From positions 992,001-1,056,000 of the forward strand of contig NZ_WOXS01000002.1 of NCBI RefSeq assembly GCF_009852415.1: a stretch of DNA of 64,000 bases, given 5' to 3'. This document shows, piece by piece, positions 34,685-44,086 of this stretch; the first letter of the stretch is position 1, and each line of letters opens with the position of its first letter. A model generated the notes under the pieces. It saw only the letters and a program-made list of their open reading frames with translations, made no database searches and had not been told where the DNA came from. This stretch comes from Streptomyces sp. Tu 3180 (GTDB lineage Bacteria; Actinomycetota; Actinomycetes; Streptomycetales; Streptomycetaceae). Position numbers and translations under genes: made by a program.

Positions 34685-36181
34685 TCACGTCCCGAAGCGG
34701 TCGCGCAGCTCCCGCTTGAGGATCTTCCCGCTGGCGTTGCGCGGCAGTCCGTCCGTGAACAGCACCCTCTTGGGCGCCTTGAAGCCGGAGAGCCGCTCGC
34801 GCGCGTGGGCGATCAGCTCCGCCTCGGTGACCTCGCCCCGCGGGACGACGACCGCCGTGACGGCCTCGACCCAGCGCTCGTCGGGCAGGCCGATCACGGC
34901 GGCCTCGGCCACGGCCGGGTGGGTGTAGAGCGCGTCCTCGACCTGGCGCGAGGCGACCAGGACGCCACCGGAGTTGATGACGTCCTTCACCCGGTCGACG
35001 ATCGTGAAGTAGCCGTCGGCGTCCCGCACCGCGAGGTCCCCGGAGTGGAACCAGCCGCCGCGGAAGGCCTCGGCTGTCTCCTCCGGCTTGTCCCAGTAGC
35101 CCTCGCACAGCTGCGGTGAGCGGTACACGATCTCGCCCGGGGTGCCGTCGGGCACGTCCCTGCCGTCCTCGTCGACGACGCGCGCGTCCACGAACAGCAC
35201 CGGCCGCCCGCAGGAGTCCATGCGCCCCCGGTGTTCGCCGGGGCCGAGGACCGTGGCCAGCGGGCCGATCTCGCTCTGCCCGAAGCAGTTGTAGAACGCC
35301 AGCGAGGGCAGCCGCTCCGTCAGCCGTTCCAGCACCGGGACCGGCATGATCGACGCCCCGTAGTACGCCTTGCGCAGCCCGCTCAGGTCCCGGGTCGCGA
35401 AGTCGGGGCGGTTCGACAGGCCGATCCACACGGTGGGCGGCGCGAACAGGCTGTCCGCCCGGCCCTGCTCGACCAGGTCGAGGAGCCGGTCCCCGTCGGG
35501 CGCGTCGAGGATGACGTTGGTCGCGCCGACCGCCAGGTAGGGGAGCAGGAAGACGTGCATCTGCGCCGAGTGGTACAGCGGGAGCGCGTGCACGGGGCGG
35601 TCGCCCGCGGCGAGGTCGAGCGCGGTGATCGCGCTCAGGTACTCGTGCACCAGGGCCCGGTGGGTCATCATCGCGCCCTTGGGCAGCGCGGTGGTGCCGG
35701 AGGTGTACAGCAACTGCACCAGGTCCTCGGAGCGCGGCTCGGGGCCGTCGTACGGGGGCGCCCCGGCCAGCCGCGCGAGCAGCGAGCCGTCGGCGTCGCG
35801 CAGCGGCAGCGTCCGCACCCCGTCCGGCAGCCGCCCGGCGAGGTCGGGGTCGGCGAGGACCAGGGCGCTGCCGGACTGGCCGACGAGGTAGGCGAGGTCG
35901 TCGCCGGTGAGGTTCTGGTTCACCGGTACGTGCACCAGGCCCGCGCGGGCGCAGGCGAGGAAGCCGATCAGGTAGGCGTCGGAGTTGTGGCCGTAGGCGC
36001 CGACCCGGTCGCCGGGGGACAGCCCCTCGGCGAGCAGGACGCTCGCCGCGCGGGAGACGGCGGTGTCGAGTGCGTCGTAGGTCCAGGTGCGGTCGCCGTA
36101 CTCGACGGCGACGCGTGCGGGGGTGCGCCGGGCGCTGCGTCGCAGGACTCCGTCGACCGTACTGCCGTGTCCGGGCGTCAT
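34685..36181 (-). CDS. Acyl-CoA synthetase (AMP-forming)
   Basis: 498 residues from the ATG at 36181 (an upstream in-frame start would add 7). Core motifs: LLYTSGTTALPKGAMMTH (A3), FYNCFGQSEIG (A5), GGWFHSGDLAV (A7), DRVKDVINSGG (A8) and the catalytic Lys in PRNASGKILKREL. It activates a fatty or aromatic carboxylate as the acyl-CoA. Convergent with paaK, which also encodes a CoA ligase, so the two may share a degradation theme. Confidence 0.88.
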   Translation of the reverse strand: MTPGHGSTVDGVLRRSARRTPARVAVEYGDRTWTYDALDTAVSRAASVLLAEGLSPGDRVGAYGHNSDAYLIGFLACARAGLVHVPVNQNLTGDDLAYLVGQSGSALVLADPDLAGRLPDGVRTLPLRDADGSLLARLAGAPPYDGPEPRSEDLVQLLYTSGTTALPKGAMMTHRALVHEYLSAITALDLAAGDRPVHALPLYHSAQMHVFLLPYLAVGATNVILDAPDGDRLLDLVEQGRADSLFAPPTVWIGLSNRPDFATRDLSGLRKAYYGASIMPVPVLERLTERLPSLAFYNCFGQSEIGPLATVLGPGEHRGRMDSCGRPVLFVDARVVDEDGRDVPDGTPGEIVYRSPQLCEGYWDKPEETAEAFRGGWFHSGDLAVRDADGYFTIVDRVKDVINSGGVLVASRQVEDALYTHPAVAEAAVIGLPDERWVEAVTAVVVPRGEVTEAELIAHARERLSGFKAPKRVLFTDGLPRNASGKILKRELRDRFGT

Positions 36182-36464
36182 GACAGCCGATCCTCGGTTC
36201 ACCGGCCGGGAGAGGTCAAGACACGGGTCCCGGGCCCGTACGGGGTGCCGGGGGCGGCGGCACCGACGACGCCGGGGGGTGCGGACGGGTACGACCCTCC
36301 GTCAGCGGCCCGCCGGCTTCCGCCGCTTCGCCTCTTCCGGTCTTTCCCCGTGGACGCGCACGCCCCATTGACACGTGCCGCACCTGACAGGAAAGTTTCA
36401 CTCCGCAGGGCGACCCCCGAAAGATTCTTTCAGCCGCGCAGGGCCACGACACGGGAGGAACCTC

Positions 36465-38246
36465 ATGACGGACGAAGGGGCGAGAGGCATCACGCGCCGT
36501 CGACTGGGCGGAGGTGCGCTGGCCCTGGGCGGCGCCCTCGCGTTCGCCGCCCTCCCGGCCGGCCCGGTCTCGGCGGCCGCCCCGTCGGGCGGCCGCCTCC
36601 CGACCCTGCGGCACGGATCGGCCCGGCGCGCCGGGCTGCTCTCCGGGCACCTGCGGCACCTCGTCGCCGACGCCGAGACGTTCCTCGCCCCCTCCCCCCG
36701 GCGCCCCTGGTACGCGGGTGCCGTGCTGCTGGCCGGACGCGGCGGCACCGTCGCGCTGCACGAGCCCATCGGCATGGCGGTGCGCTACCGCGCGTACGAC
36801 GAGGTGACCGACACCGGTGTCGAGTTCCCGGCGGAGCAGCAGATCCCGATGGCCCGGGACACCGTCTTCGACCTGGCCTCGGTGTCGAAGCTGTTCACCT
36901 CGGTCCTCGCCGTGCAGCAGATCGAGCGGGGCGCGCTGGAGCTGGAGGCGGCCGTCGCCTCGTACCTGCCGGACTTCGGACGCGCGGGCAAGCAACACGT
37001 GACGATCCGCCAGCTGCTCACCCACACCTCCGGTTTCCGCGCCTGGATCCCGCTGTACACGGCGCCCACGTACGAGGAGAAGGTCCGGCTGGTCCTCGAC
37101 GAGGCGCCGGTCAGCCCGCCCGGCACCGCGTACCTGTACTCGGACCTGAACCTGATCTCGCTCCAGCTGGTCCTGGAGCGGATCACCGGCCGCACGCTGG
37201 ACACCCTCCTGCGCGACGAGATCACCGGCCCGCTCGGCATGCGCCGCACCCGCTACAACCCGCCCGCCTCCTGGCGGCCGCGCATCGCGGCCACGGAGGA
37301 CGCCCGCAGGCCGTGGTCCGGTCTCGACCGGGGACTGGTGTGGGGCGAGGTGCACGACGAGAACGCCCACAGCCTGGGCGGGGTCGCGGGTCACGCGGGC
37401 GTGTTCTCCTGCGCCTGGGACCTGGCGGTGCTCGGGCGGACCCTGCTCAACGGCGGCGCGTACGGCCGGGCGCGCATCCTGCGGCCCGAGTCGGTGGAGC
37501 TGATGTTCACCGACTTCAACACCGCCTTCCCCGGGGACGAGCACGGACTCGGCTTCGAACTCCACCAGCACTGGTACATGGGCGCGATGGCCACCCCGCG
37601 CACCGCCGGCCACACCGGGTTCACCGGGACCTCGCTGGTGCTCGACCCGACGACCGACTCGTTCCTCGTCGTGCTGGGCAACTCGGTTCATCCGGTGCGC
37701 CGTTGGCGGTCCGGCTCCGCTCCCCGGGTGGCCACGGCGAACCGTCTCGCCCGTGCGGTCCCGGTCCGGCCGGTGCGGGGAGGCACGGCGTGGTTCTCCG
37801 GGATGGCGGGCTCGGCGACGGCGACCCTCGCGCTGCCCGCGCTGGACACGTCGTCCGGCGGCGCGCGGCTGCGCTGCGCCCTGTGGTGGGACACCGAGCC
37901 CCGCGCCGACGTCCTCGCGCTGGAGGCCAGCGCGGACGGCGGCACGACCTGGCAGGCGGTGCCGTTCACCACGCGGCGCCGGGACGGGGAGCCGGAGCGG
38001 CACCCGGAGGGCACGGCCACCGGCTGGTCGGGCCGCGTCTGGCACGGGCTCACCGCGGCCCTGCCCGCCGCACCGGACCTCACGCTGCGCTGGCGGTACA
38101 CGACGGACCAGCTGTACGTCGGGCGCGGCGCCTACGTCGACGCGGTGCGGGTCGAGACGGCGGCGGGCGGCGTGCTCTTCGACGAGGCCCGGCCGGCGGA
38201 CGCGGAACGCGTCCGGGCGGCGGGGTGGAGCCGGTCGGCCGACTGA
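36465..38246 (+). CDS. Tat-exported serine hydrolase (beta-lactamase/class C PBP fold)
   Basis: 593 residues behind GGGAGGAA. Twin-arginine signal (TRRRLGGGALALGGALAFAALPAGPVSA). Residues ~75-420 are a class C beta-lactamase-like domain: nucleophile in LASVSKLFTSV (S-x-x-K), YLYSDLN in place of YxN, and GHTGFTGTS as the KTG-box equivalent. About 165 further residues form a beta-rich domain (WWDTEPRADVLALEAS, ADGGTTWQAVPF) resembling a carbohydrate- or wall-binding module. Probably an extracellular esterase or D-Ala peptidase rather than a resistance enzyme. Confidence 0.87.
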   Translation: MTDEGARGITRRRLGGGALALGGALAFAALPAGPVSAAAPSGGRLPTLRHGSARRAGLLSGHLRHLVADAETFLAPSPRRPWYAGAVLLAGRGGTVALHEPIGMAVRYRAYDEVTDTGVEFPAEQQIPMARDTVFDLASVSKLFTSVLAVQQIERGALELEAAVASYLPDFGRAGKQHVTIRQLLTHTSGFRAWIPLYTAPTYEEKVRLVLDEAPVSPPGTAYLYSDLNLISLQLVLERITGRTLDTLLRDEITGPLGMRRTRYNPPASWRPRIAATEDARRPWSGLDRGLVWGEVHDENAHSLGGVAGHAGVFSCAWDLAVLGRTLLNGGAYGRARILRPESVELMFTDFNTAFPGDEHGLGFELHQHWYMGAMATPRTAGHTGFTGTSLVLDPTTDSFLVVLGNSVHPVRRWRSGSAPRVATANRLARAVPVRPVRGGTAWFSGMAGSATATLALPALDTSSGGARLRCALWWDTEPRADVLALEASADGGTTWQAVPFTTRRRDGEPERHPEGTATGWSGRVWHGLTAALPAAPDLTLRWRYTTDQLYVGRGAYVDAVRVETAAGGVLFDEARPADAERVRAAGWSRSAD

Positions 38247-38270
38247 GGGGGCGCCCGTCCGCGTCCGTCA

Positions 38271-38297
38271 GGGCGCCGGACCGTCCGGACGGCGCCC
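38271..38297. terminator. Short hairpin between convergent genes
   Basis: GGGCGCCG (38271-38278) pairs with CGGCGCCC (38290-38297), 11-nt loop, 24 bp after the serine hydrolase stop and just before the oxidoreductase stop. Confidence 0.55.
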
Positions 38298-38303
38298 GCC
38301 CCG

Positions 38304-39872
38304 TCAGCCCTCCCCCGCCTCCAGCACCGCCATCGCCGCGTTGTGTCCCGGCACCCCGCTCACCCCGCCGCCGCGCACCGCGCCCGCGCCGCACAGCAGG
38401 ACATTGGCGTGCCGGGTCTCCACGCCCCAGCGGCCGGTGCCGTCCTGGGCGTGGGGCCAGGACAGTTCGCGGTGGAAGATGTTGCCGCCGGGCAGCCTGA
38501 GGTCGCGTTCCAGGTCCAGCGGGGACCTGGCCTCCAGGCAGGGGCGCCCGTCCGCGTCCGTGGCCAGGCAGTCGGCGAGCGGTTCGGCCAGGTGGGCGTC
38601 GAGCCGGGCCAGCGTCGACTTCAGCAGTTCCTCGCGTACGGCGTCGTTGTCCCGCGCGAACAGCCGCGCCGGGGTGTGCAGGCCGAACAGGGTGAGCGTC
38701 TGGTACCCCCGCGCGGCCAGGTCAGGGCCGAGGATCGTGGGGTCGGTGAGCGAGTGGCAGTAGATCTCGGAGGGCGGCTCGTCCGGCAGCTCGCCGGCGG
38801 CGGCCCGGGCGTACGCGGCGGCCAGTTGCCCGTACCCCTCCGCGACGTGGAAGGTCCCGGCGAACGCCTCGCGCGGGTCGACGGAGGTGTCGCGCAGCCT
38901 GGGCAGCCGCTCGAGCAGCATGTTCACCTTGAACTGGGCGCCCTCGGCGGGCGGCGGAGGCGTGTCGCCGGTGAGGGCCGCCAGCTCCTGCGGGGAGGCG
39001 TTCACCAGGACGTGCCGGGCGGCGGCGACGCCCTCGCCGTCGGCCGTGCGGTGGGTGACCTCGGCCGTGCGGCCGTCCGTGGCGATGCGGACCGCCTCGT
39101 GGCCGGTGGCGATGACCGCGCCGGCGGCGCGCGCCGCGTCGGCCAGCGCGTCGGTGAGCGCCCCCATGCCTCCGACCGGTACGTCCCAGGCACCGGTGCC
39201 GCCGCCGATGACGTGGTAGAGGAAGCAGCGGTTCTGCTTGAGCGAGGGGTCGTGGGCGTCGGCGAAGGTGCCGATGAGGGCGTCGGTGAGGACGACACCG
39301 CGCACCAGGTCGTCGGCGAAGTGCTCCTCGACGGCGACGCCGATCGGCTCCTCGAAGAGGGCCCGCCAGGCCTCCTCGTCGCCGACGGCGCGGCGCAGCT
39401 CCTCGCGGGTGGGCAGCGGCTCGGTGAGGGTCGGGAAGACGCGCCGGGCGACCCGGCCGGTCATGTCGTGGAAGCGCCGCCAGGCCCGGTGCTCGCGGTC
39501 GGAGCCGGTCAGCCGGGCGAACGCCTCGCGGGTGCGCCGCTCGCCGCCGCCGACGAGCAGGCCGGTGGACCGTCCGTCGCGTTCCACGGGGGTGTACGAG
39601 GAGACGGTCCGGGTGCGCAGCCGGAGGTCGAGCCCGAGGTCGCGGACGATCTTCCCGGGCAACAGGCTGACCAGGTACGAGTACCGGGAGAGCCGGGCGT
39701 CGACACCGGTGAAGGGCCGGGTGGACACCGCCGCCCCGCCGGTGTGGTCCAGCCGCTCCAGCACCAGCACCGAGCGCCCGGCCCGGGCGAGGTAGGCGGC
39801 GGCGACGAGGCCGTTGTGGCCCCCGCCGACGATGACGGCGTCGTACGTCCGGGACGGCTCGGATGCGGTCAT
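38304..39872 (-). CDS. FAD-dependent oxidoreductase, phytoene-desaturase-like (PYROXD2 type)
   Basis: 522 residues. The N-terminal dinucleotide motif is VIVGGGHNGLVAAAYLARAG with a distal Glu in VLVLERLDHTGG. The substrate/FAD region includes VPVGGMGALTDALAD. The end RHANVLLCGAGAVRGGGVSG with GVPGHNAAMAVLE closes the FAD domain. This is the CrtI-related amine-oxidase family, but no carotenoid genes are near, so the substrate is unknown. An in-frame GTG at 39887 could add 5 residues. Confidence 0.83.
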   Translation of the reverse strand: MTASEPSRTYDAVIVGGGHNGLVAAAYLARAGRSVLVLERLDHTGGAAVSTRPFTGVDARLSRYSYLVSLLPGKIVRDLGLDLRLRTRTVSSYTPVERDGRSTGLLVGGGERRTREAFARLTGSDREHRAWRRFHDMTGRVARRVFPTLTEPLPTREELRRAVGDEEAWRALFEEPIGVAVEEHFADDLVRGVVLTDALIGTFADAHDPSLKQNRCFLYHVIGGGTGAWDVPVGGMGALTDALADAARAAGAVIATGHEAVRIATDGRTAEVTHRTADGEGVAAARHVLVNASPQELAALTGDTPPPPAEGAQFKVNMLLERLPRLRDTSVDPREAFAGTFHVAEGYGQLAAAYARAAAGELPDEPPSEIYCHSLTDPTILGPDLAARGYQTLTLFGLHTPARLFARDNDAVREELLKSTLARLDAHLAEPLADCLATDADGRPCLEARSPLDLERDLRLPGGNIFHRELSWPHAQDGTGRWGVETRHANVLLCGAGAVRGGGVSGVPGHNAAMAVLEAGEG

Positions 39873-39933
39873 GGTCCTTGGTAGCACGCGGTGATCCGGA
39901 CCGGCCAGGGGGCGGGTGCCCCCGCCGGGGCGT

Positions 39934-42189
39934 TCACGTCCTCCCGGCCGCCCGCCGCCGGTGCAGGGCCGCCACGCGGCGGTGCAGCTCGGCGGCCTCG
40001 GCGCCGAGGCCCAGTCGCTCCAGGCAGTGGGCCTCGTCGTCGCGGGCGGCGAGGGTGCCGGGGTGGTCCGCGCCGAGAAGGCGTTCGCGGGTCTCGGCCA
40101 CCCGCCGGTACTCGGTCAGCGCGTCCGCCCAGCGGCCGAGCCAGCCCAGGCCGACGGCGACCTCGCGGCGGCTGACCAGGGTGTCCGGGTGGTCGGCGCC
40201 GAGGGCGCGCTCGCGCAGGGCGCACACGTCGCGGGACTCCGCGAGGGCCTCCTCCCAGCGGCCGAGCCGGCCGAGGCTGACGCCGAGGCCGTGCCGGGCG
40301 CGCAGGGTCTCGGGGTGGGCGGGCCCCTGGACGCGGGTGCGGTCCTCGACCAGGCCCCGGTAGAGCTCGAGGGCCTCGGGGACGCGGCCGAGCCGGCCCA
40401 GGCCGACACCGGTCTCGTAGCGGGCGGCGAGGGTGTCGGCGTGGTCCGGGCCGAGGGCCCTCGCGCGGGCCTCGGCGACCTCGCGGTAGGTCTCCAGGGC
40501 CTCGGCCCAGCGGCCCAGCCGGCCCAGGGTGTAGGCGATGTCGTAGCGGGTGACGAGGGTGTCCGGGTGTTCGGGTCCGAGCACCCGGGCGCGGGCGGCG
40601 GCCACCTCGCACGCCATGCCGTACGAGTCCTCCAGCCGCCCGAGCCGGCCGAGGTTGAAGGCGAGGTTGTGCCGGCAGCGCAGGGTGTCGGGGTGGTCGG
40701 GCCCCATGGTGCGCTCGCGGGCGGCGAGCACCGACAGGTACACCTGGTGGGCGTCGAAGGGGCGGCCCAGCTGGGCGAGGACGTAGGCCATCTCCTGGCG
40801 GGCGGCGAGGGTGTCGGGGTGGTCGGCGCCCCGCGTGCGGATCCGCGCCTCGGCCACCTGCTTGTACGCGCGCAGCGCGTCGGCCGCGCGACCGGTGCGG
40901 CTGAGGGCGAAGGCGACCTCGTAGCGGCTGGCGAGCGTGTCGGGATGGTCCGGTCCGAGCAGGTGCTCGCGCTCGGCGGCGACCGCGCGGTGCACCTCGC
41001 CGGCCTCCGTCCACCGGCCCAGGCGTCCCAGGCTCAGGCCCGCGTTGTGCCGTCCGGCCAGGGCGGTCAGCGCCGGAGGGGACGGGGCGGGGCGCTCGTC
41101 CGGTGCGGGTTCCTCGTCGCGGCCGGCCGCGGAGCGCGCGATCCACTCGCCGGACAGGCCGGCCGCGGGGTCCGGGGGCGTGGTGCGCAGTCCGGTGCCG
41201 GCCGCCTTGTGCCCGGTGGTCATGCCACGGGTCCAGGACGGCAGCCGGGCCGCCCGCCCCGCCGGTGCGGGCCCGGCCGCGTCCCCCGCCGTCCCGGACT
41301 CCTCCCGGGCCGCCACCGCGGCGGGAACGGGCTGCGGCGCGGTCCGCAGCGCCGTGAGGCGGCGGACCACTTCGCGGGCGCTGTCCGGGCGCCCGTCGGG
41401 CTCCTTGGCCAGCAGGTCCAGGATGACGCGCTCCAGGCGCTCGGGCAGTTCGGCGCGGTGGCCGCGCGGCGGGCGGGGCGGGGTGTCGCGGTGACCGACG
41501 AGGATCGCCCAGGCGTCGTCGAGGTCGAACGGCGGCACCCCGGTGGCGATCTCGTACAGCACGCACCCGAAGGAGTACAGGTCGCTGCGCCGGTCGACCT
41601 CCGAGCCGCTGATCTGCTCCGGCGACATGTAGTGCGGGGTGCCCATCGCGACGCCGGTGCCGGTCAGCCGGGAGGTGAAGCCGATGTCGTGGCCGAGGCG
41701 GGCGATGCCGAAGTCGCAGATCTTCACCGTGCCGTCGTCCAGCCGCACGATGTTGGCGGGCTTCAGGTCCCGGTGCACGATGCCCTGGTCGTGGGTGTGG
41801 GCAAGAGCGTCGGCGACCTGCTCGGCGATGTCCACCACCTCGTCGACCGGCAGCGGGTGCTGCTTGTTGTCCTCCAGGAGCTGGCTGAGGTTACGCCCCT
41901 GGAGCAGCTCCATCACCAGGTAGAGCACTCCCTCGGACTCCCCGAAGTCGTGCACGACGGTGATCCCGCGGTGCTGCAGGGCCGCGGCCACCCGGGCCTC
42001 GCGGCGGAACCGTTCGCGCAGCACGCGGCCGGCCGACCGCTCGTGCTGCGGGCCGAGCGGTCTGAGGCACTTCACGGCGACCTGCCGCCCCAGTGACTCG
42101 TCCCGTGCCCGCCACACCTCGCCCATGCCGCCGCGCCCGATCTCGTCGAGCAGCCGGTACCGGCCGTGGATGAGCCTGCTGTCCCCCAT
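39934..42189 (-). CDS. Ser/Thr protein kinase with C-terminal TPR array
   Basis: 751 residues. Kinase domain ~1-285: DEIGRGGMGEVWRARD (P-loop), VAVKCL, HRDLKPANIV, ICDFGIARLG and MGTPHYMSPEQ all intact, so it should be active. A ~90-residue Pro/Ala linker follows, with no membrane segment. From ~390 to the end are about nine TPR-type repeats with a near-identical ~42-residue unit (e.g. LGPDHPDTLASRYEVAFALS), a kinesin-light-chain-like TPR_10/12 pattern. Cytosolic PknB-type signalling kinase with a protein-binding scaffold; its targets are unknown. Confidence 0.92.
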   Translation of the reverse strand: MGDSRLIHGRYRLLDEIGRGGMGEVWRARDESLGRQVAVKCLRPLGPQHERSAGRVLRERFRREARVAAALQHRGITVVHDFGESEGVLYLVMELLQGRNLSQLLEDNKQHPLPVDEVVDIAEQVADALAHTHDQGIVHRDLKPANIVRLDDGTVKICDFGIARLGHDIGFTSRLTGTGVAMGTPHYMSPEQISGSEVDRRSDLYSFGCVLYEIATGVPPFDLDDAWAILVGHRDTPPRPPRGHRAELPERLERVILDLLAKEPDGRPDSAREVVRRLTALRTAPQPVPAAVAAREESGTAGDAAGPAPAGRAARLPSWTRGMTTGHKAAGTGLRTTPPDPAAGLSGEWIARSAAGRDEEPAPDERPAPSPPALTALAGRHNAGLSLGRLGRWTEAGEVHRAVAAEREHLLGPDHPDTLASRYEVAFALSRTGRAADALRAYKQVAEARIRTRGADHPDTLAARQEMAYVLAQLGRPFDAHQVYLSVLAARERTMGPDHPDTLRCRHNLAFNLGRLGRLEDSYGMACEVAAARARVLGPEHPDTLVTRYDIAYTLGRLGRWAEALETYREVAEARARALGPDHADTLAARYETGVGLGRLGRVPEALELYRGLVEDRTRVQGPAHPETLRARHGLGVSLGRLGRWEEALAESRDVCALRERALGADHPDTLVSRREVAVGLGWLGRWADALTEYRRVAETRERLLGADHPGTLAARDDEAHCLERLGLGAEAAELHRRVAALHRRRAAGRT

Positions 42190-42360
42190 CTCCTGCGCCC
42201 GCCCCCGTCGCTGTACGCCGCGCCCTCCCCTGGCTCGTCCAGTATGGCGACGTCTCGCCCGATTTTGTACCGCGCCGGGCGGGCACGCCCCGTCCCGGTC
42301 CCCCCGGCACGGCGGGCGTTCCCGGCGGGACGGGGGGGTCCGGTCCGCTCCCCGGGCCGC

Positions 42361-42732
42361 TCAGTTCAGGGTGGTGAGGAACTCCGTGCAGGCCCGCGCG
42401 CAGGCGCGGCAGGCCTCCGCCGTGCGTTCCGTCCCGGGGCAGCCGTCGAACACCTGCGCGCTCTCCAGGCACACCTGCCGGCACCACTCGACCTGGACCC
42501 GGATGGTCTCCTCGTCCACCTGGTTCTGCTCGGACAGCACGCGGCAGGTCGCGTCGCACACCTCCGCGCACATGATGCCCTTGCGTCGTACGAGTTCCTG
42601 GTTCTCGGCGCCGTCCGGGTCCACGAGACTCGCCCGCGTCGCACAGGCCCGCGCGCACTCGGTGCACGCCTGGGCGCAGGCGAAGCGGTCCTCCAGGAAC
42701 CGGAACAGCTCCTCCTGAGATGTCGTCGTCAC
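42361..42732 (-). CDS. Four-helix-bundle copper-binding protein (DUF326-type)
   Basis: 123 residues from a GTG at 42732 (VTTTSQEELFRFLEDRFA). Regularly spaced cysteines along helices: CAQACTECARACAT, MCAEVCDATCRVL, EWCRQVCLES and EACRACARACTEF. This Cys lattice in a four-helix bundle is the signature of cytosolic copper-storage (Csp3-like) and DUF326 proteins, which hold Cu(I). No copper pump or CsoR-type gene is adjacent. Confidence 0.88.
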   Translation of the reverse strand: MTTTSQEELFRFLEDRFACAQACTECARACATRASLVDPDGAENQELVRRKGIMCAEVCDATCRVLSEQNQVDEETIRVQVEWCRQVCLESAQVFDGCPGTERTAEACRACARACTEFLTTLN

Positions 42733-43064
42733 ACCGGGCGGGTAGCCGCGGCCCCTGCGGCCAAACCCGGCGTTCCCAGGGTTCCGCACGGTTTCCCGGA
42801 CCCGCCGCCGGGCACCGGGGCGGCGCCGGAACCGAGGGGGGACGGAGGGGGGACGGACGCCCGGACGCCGGGAACCCCCTCGCCCCGCAGCGCTCCCGCG
42901 ACGGCTCCCGGCACGCCCGGGCCGGGGCGCACGCCCCGGCGCCGGGGGACGGCCGCGGACGACGGGGGCGCAACCGCCCGACGCGGTCCGCGGGGCCGAC
43001 CGCACCCGCGCGTCGCGGCCGAGGTGAGCCGGTTCATCGGGAGGACCGGGGGTACCCGCGAGCC
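42733..43064 (+). promoter_or_regulatory. Intergenic region with a SigB-like promoter
   Basis: No gene seen in most of this 332-bp stretch. GTTC (43032-43035), a 14-nt spacer and GGGTAC (43050-43055) fit the streptomycete SigB-family consensus (GTTT-N14-16-GGGTAT) and would start transcription a few bases before the DUF6479 ATG. Low-information match. Confidence 0.35.
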
Positions 43065-43445
43065 ATGACGAACACCTCATGGATGCAGACGGCCGATCTC
43101 GCCGCAGGCCGCGGCGCCCTGGGCATCGGGCTCGTGGTGGCGGCCGTGGTGGTCGTGGCCCTGCTGATCGGCGCGTTCGCCTTCGGCAGCCGCCGGGTCG
43201 CACGCAACCAGGTACGCAGGCCCCGCCCCGAGGAGCAGCCCCGGATGCCCGAGGGCGGGCCGGTCCGCGAGGTCCGGGAGCACCGGGAGCCCGACGAGGT
43301 GCCCAGAAGCGACACGCGGCTGACGCCGCACGAGCTGGACGGCCTCGGCAACTCCGGCACCCGCACCGGCGCGCCGCAGGAGCGGCCCCGCTGGGACGAG
43401 GGCAGCAGCGGGGGGTTCGGCAGCGGCGGCCCCGGCGGCCGCTGA
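43065..43445 (+). CDS. DUF6479 single-pass membrane protein
   Basis: 126 residues. One N-terminal membrane segment (ALGIGLVVAAVVVVALLIGA), a basic stop-transfer (GSRRVARNQVRR), then a polar tail rich in Pro, Glu, Arg and Gly, with PEEQPRMPEGGPVREVREH and LTPHELDGLGNSGTR. I recognise this as the actinobacterial DUF6479 type; function unknown, tail probably cytosolic. The next gene follows by 63 bp on the same strand. Confidence 0.75.
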   Translation: MTNTSWMQTADLAAGRGALGIGLVVAAVVVVALLIGAFAFGSRRVARNQVRRPRPEEQPRMPEGGPVREVREHREPDEVPRSDTRLTPHELDGLGNSGTRTGAPQERPRWDEGSSGGFGSGGPGGR

Positions 43446-43508
43446 CCGCCCGCACGGCCCCGTCCGCCGCCGCGGCCCCGCCACGTCGTACACAGGGAAG
43501 TGAGAACC

Positions 43509-43859
43509 ATGACAGACCCCGCCCGCAACACCCTGCCGCTGCCCGACTACGACCATCTGCCCATCGGCGGCCTGGAGAGCCGGATCCGCTCGCTGTCCGC
43601 GGGCGAGATCGAGGAGCTCCTGGCCTACGAGCGCTCGCACGGCGACCGGCTCCCGGTGACCGAGCTGCTGACGGCCCGGCTGGAGCAGTTGCGCGCGGGT
43701 GCCGAGCCGACGTCCGGCGATCCGGGCGCCCTGCGCCCCGAGCAGGGCTCGAGCCGGACGGGTTCCCCGGTGTCGCCCGCCACCTCGCCGCAGCCGTTCA
43801 GCCCGCCGCCGCACGGCACTCCGGACCAGTTCGGCAAGCCGAAGGGCGACCGCACCTAG
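43509..43859 (+). CDS. Conserved actinobacterial protein with LPLPDYDHLPIG motif
   Basis: 116 residues from the ATG at 43509, correctly spaced from AGGGAAG (a GTG 9 nt upstream overlaps the ribosome site). The N-terminal ~65 residues (LPLPDYDHLPIGGLESRIRS, EIEELLAYERSHGDRLPV, ELLTARLEQL) form a small conserved helical domain. The rest is Pro/Ser/Gly-rich. I know this domain only as conserved in streptomycetes. It is likely cotranscribed with the DUF6479 gene and ended by the strong hairpins that follow. Confidence 0.72.
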   Translation: MTDPARNTLPLPDYDHLPIGGLESRIRSLSAGEIEELLAYERSHGDRLPVTELLTARLEQLRAGAEPTSGDPGALRPEQGSSRTGSPVSPATSPQPFSPPPHGTPDQFGKPKGDRT

Positions 43860-43870
43860 GACCGCGGCAC

Positions 43871-43956
43871 CCGGGACCACCGGTCCCGGCCCCCCCCCCG
43901 GGGCGGGCCGTGTGCCTTCGACCGCTTTCACGAGGTCGAAGGCACACGGCCCGCCC
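43871..43956 (+). terminator. Tandem hairpins, the second with a perfect 23-bp stem
   Basis: First hairpin CCGGGACC/GGTCCCGG (43871-43889, 3-nt loop), then a run of ten C, then a stem whose arms 43901-43923 and 43934-43956 pair over all 23 bp (core GTGCCTTCGACC), loop 10 nt. It separates the two-gene unit from the ECF sigma gene. Confidence 0.88.
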
Positions 43957-44086
43957 TTCGTCGTGCCCGGTCCGCCCCCTCCCGCGCCCGGAGTGAGGTG
44001 GATCACACGCGTTCGGTGCATCGTTTCGCGGGGTCGTGAGTCTTTGTCTGAGGTGTAAGGGCTTGTTCGGATGCGGGACGGTGGGG

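Noticed and set aside
35231..38500. Very long plus-strand open frame (1,089 codons) spanning three genes
   Set aside because: It is antisense to the acyl-CoA synthetase gene and out of frame with the serine hydrolase. The translation is Arg/Gly/Pro-rich with no motifs; such frames are routine at this GC content.
43890..43899. C10 run as a phase-variation tract
   Set aside because: It lies in a terminator region outside any coding sequence, so slippage would not switch a protein.
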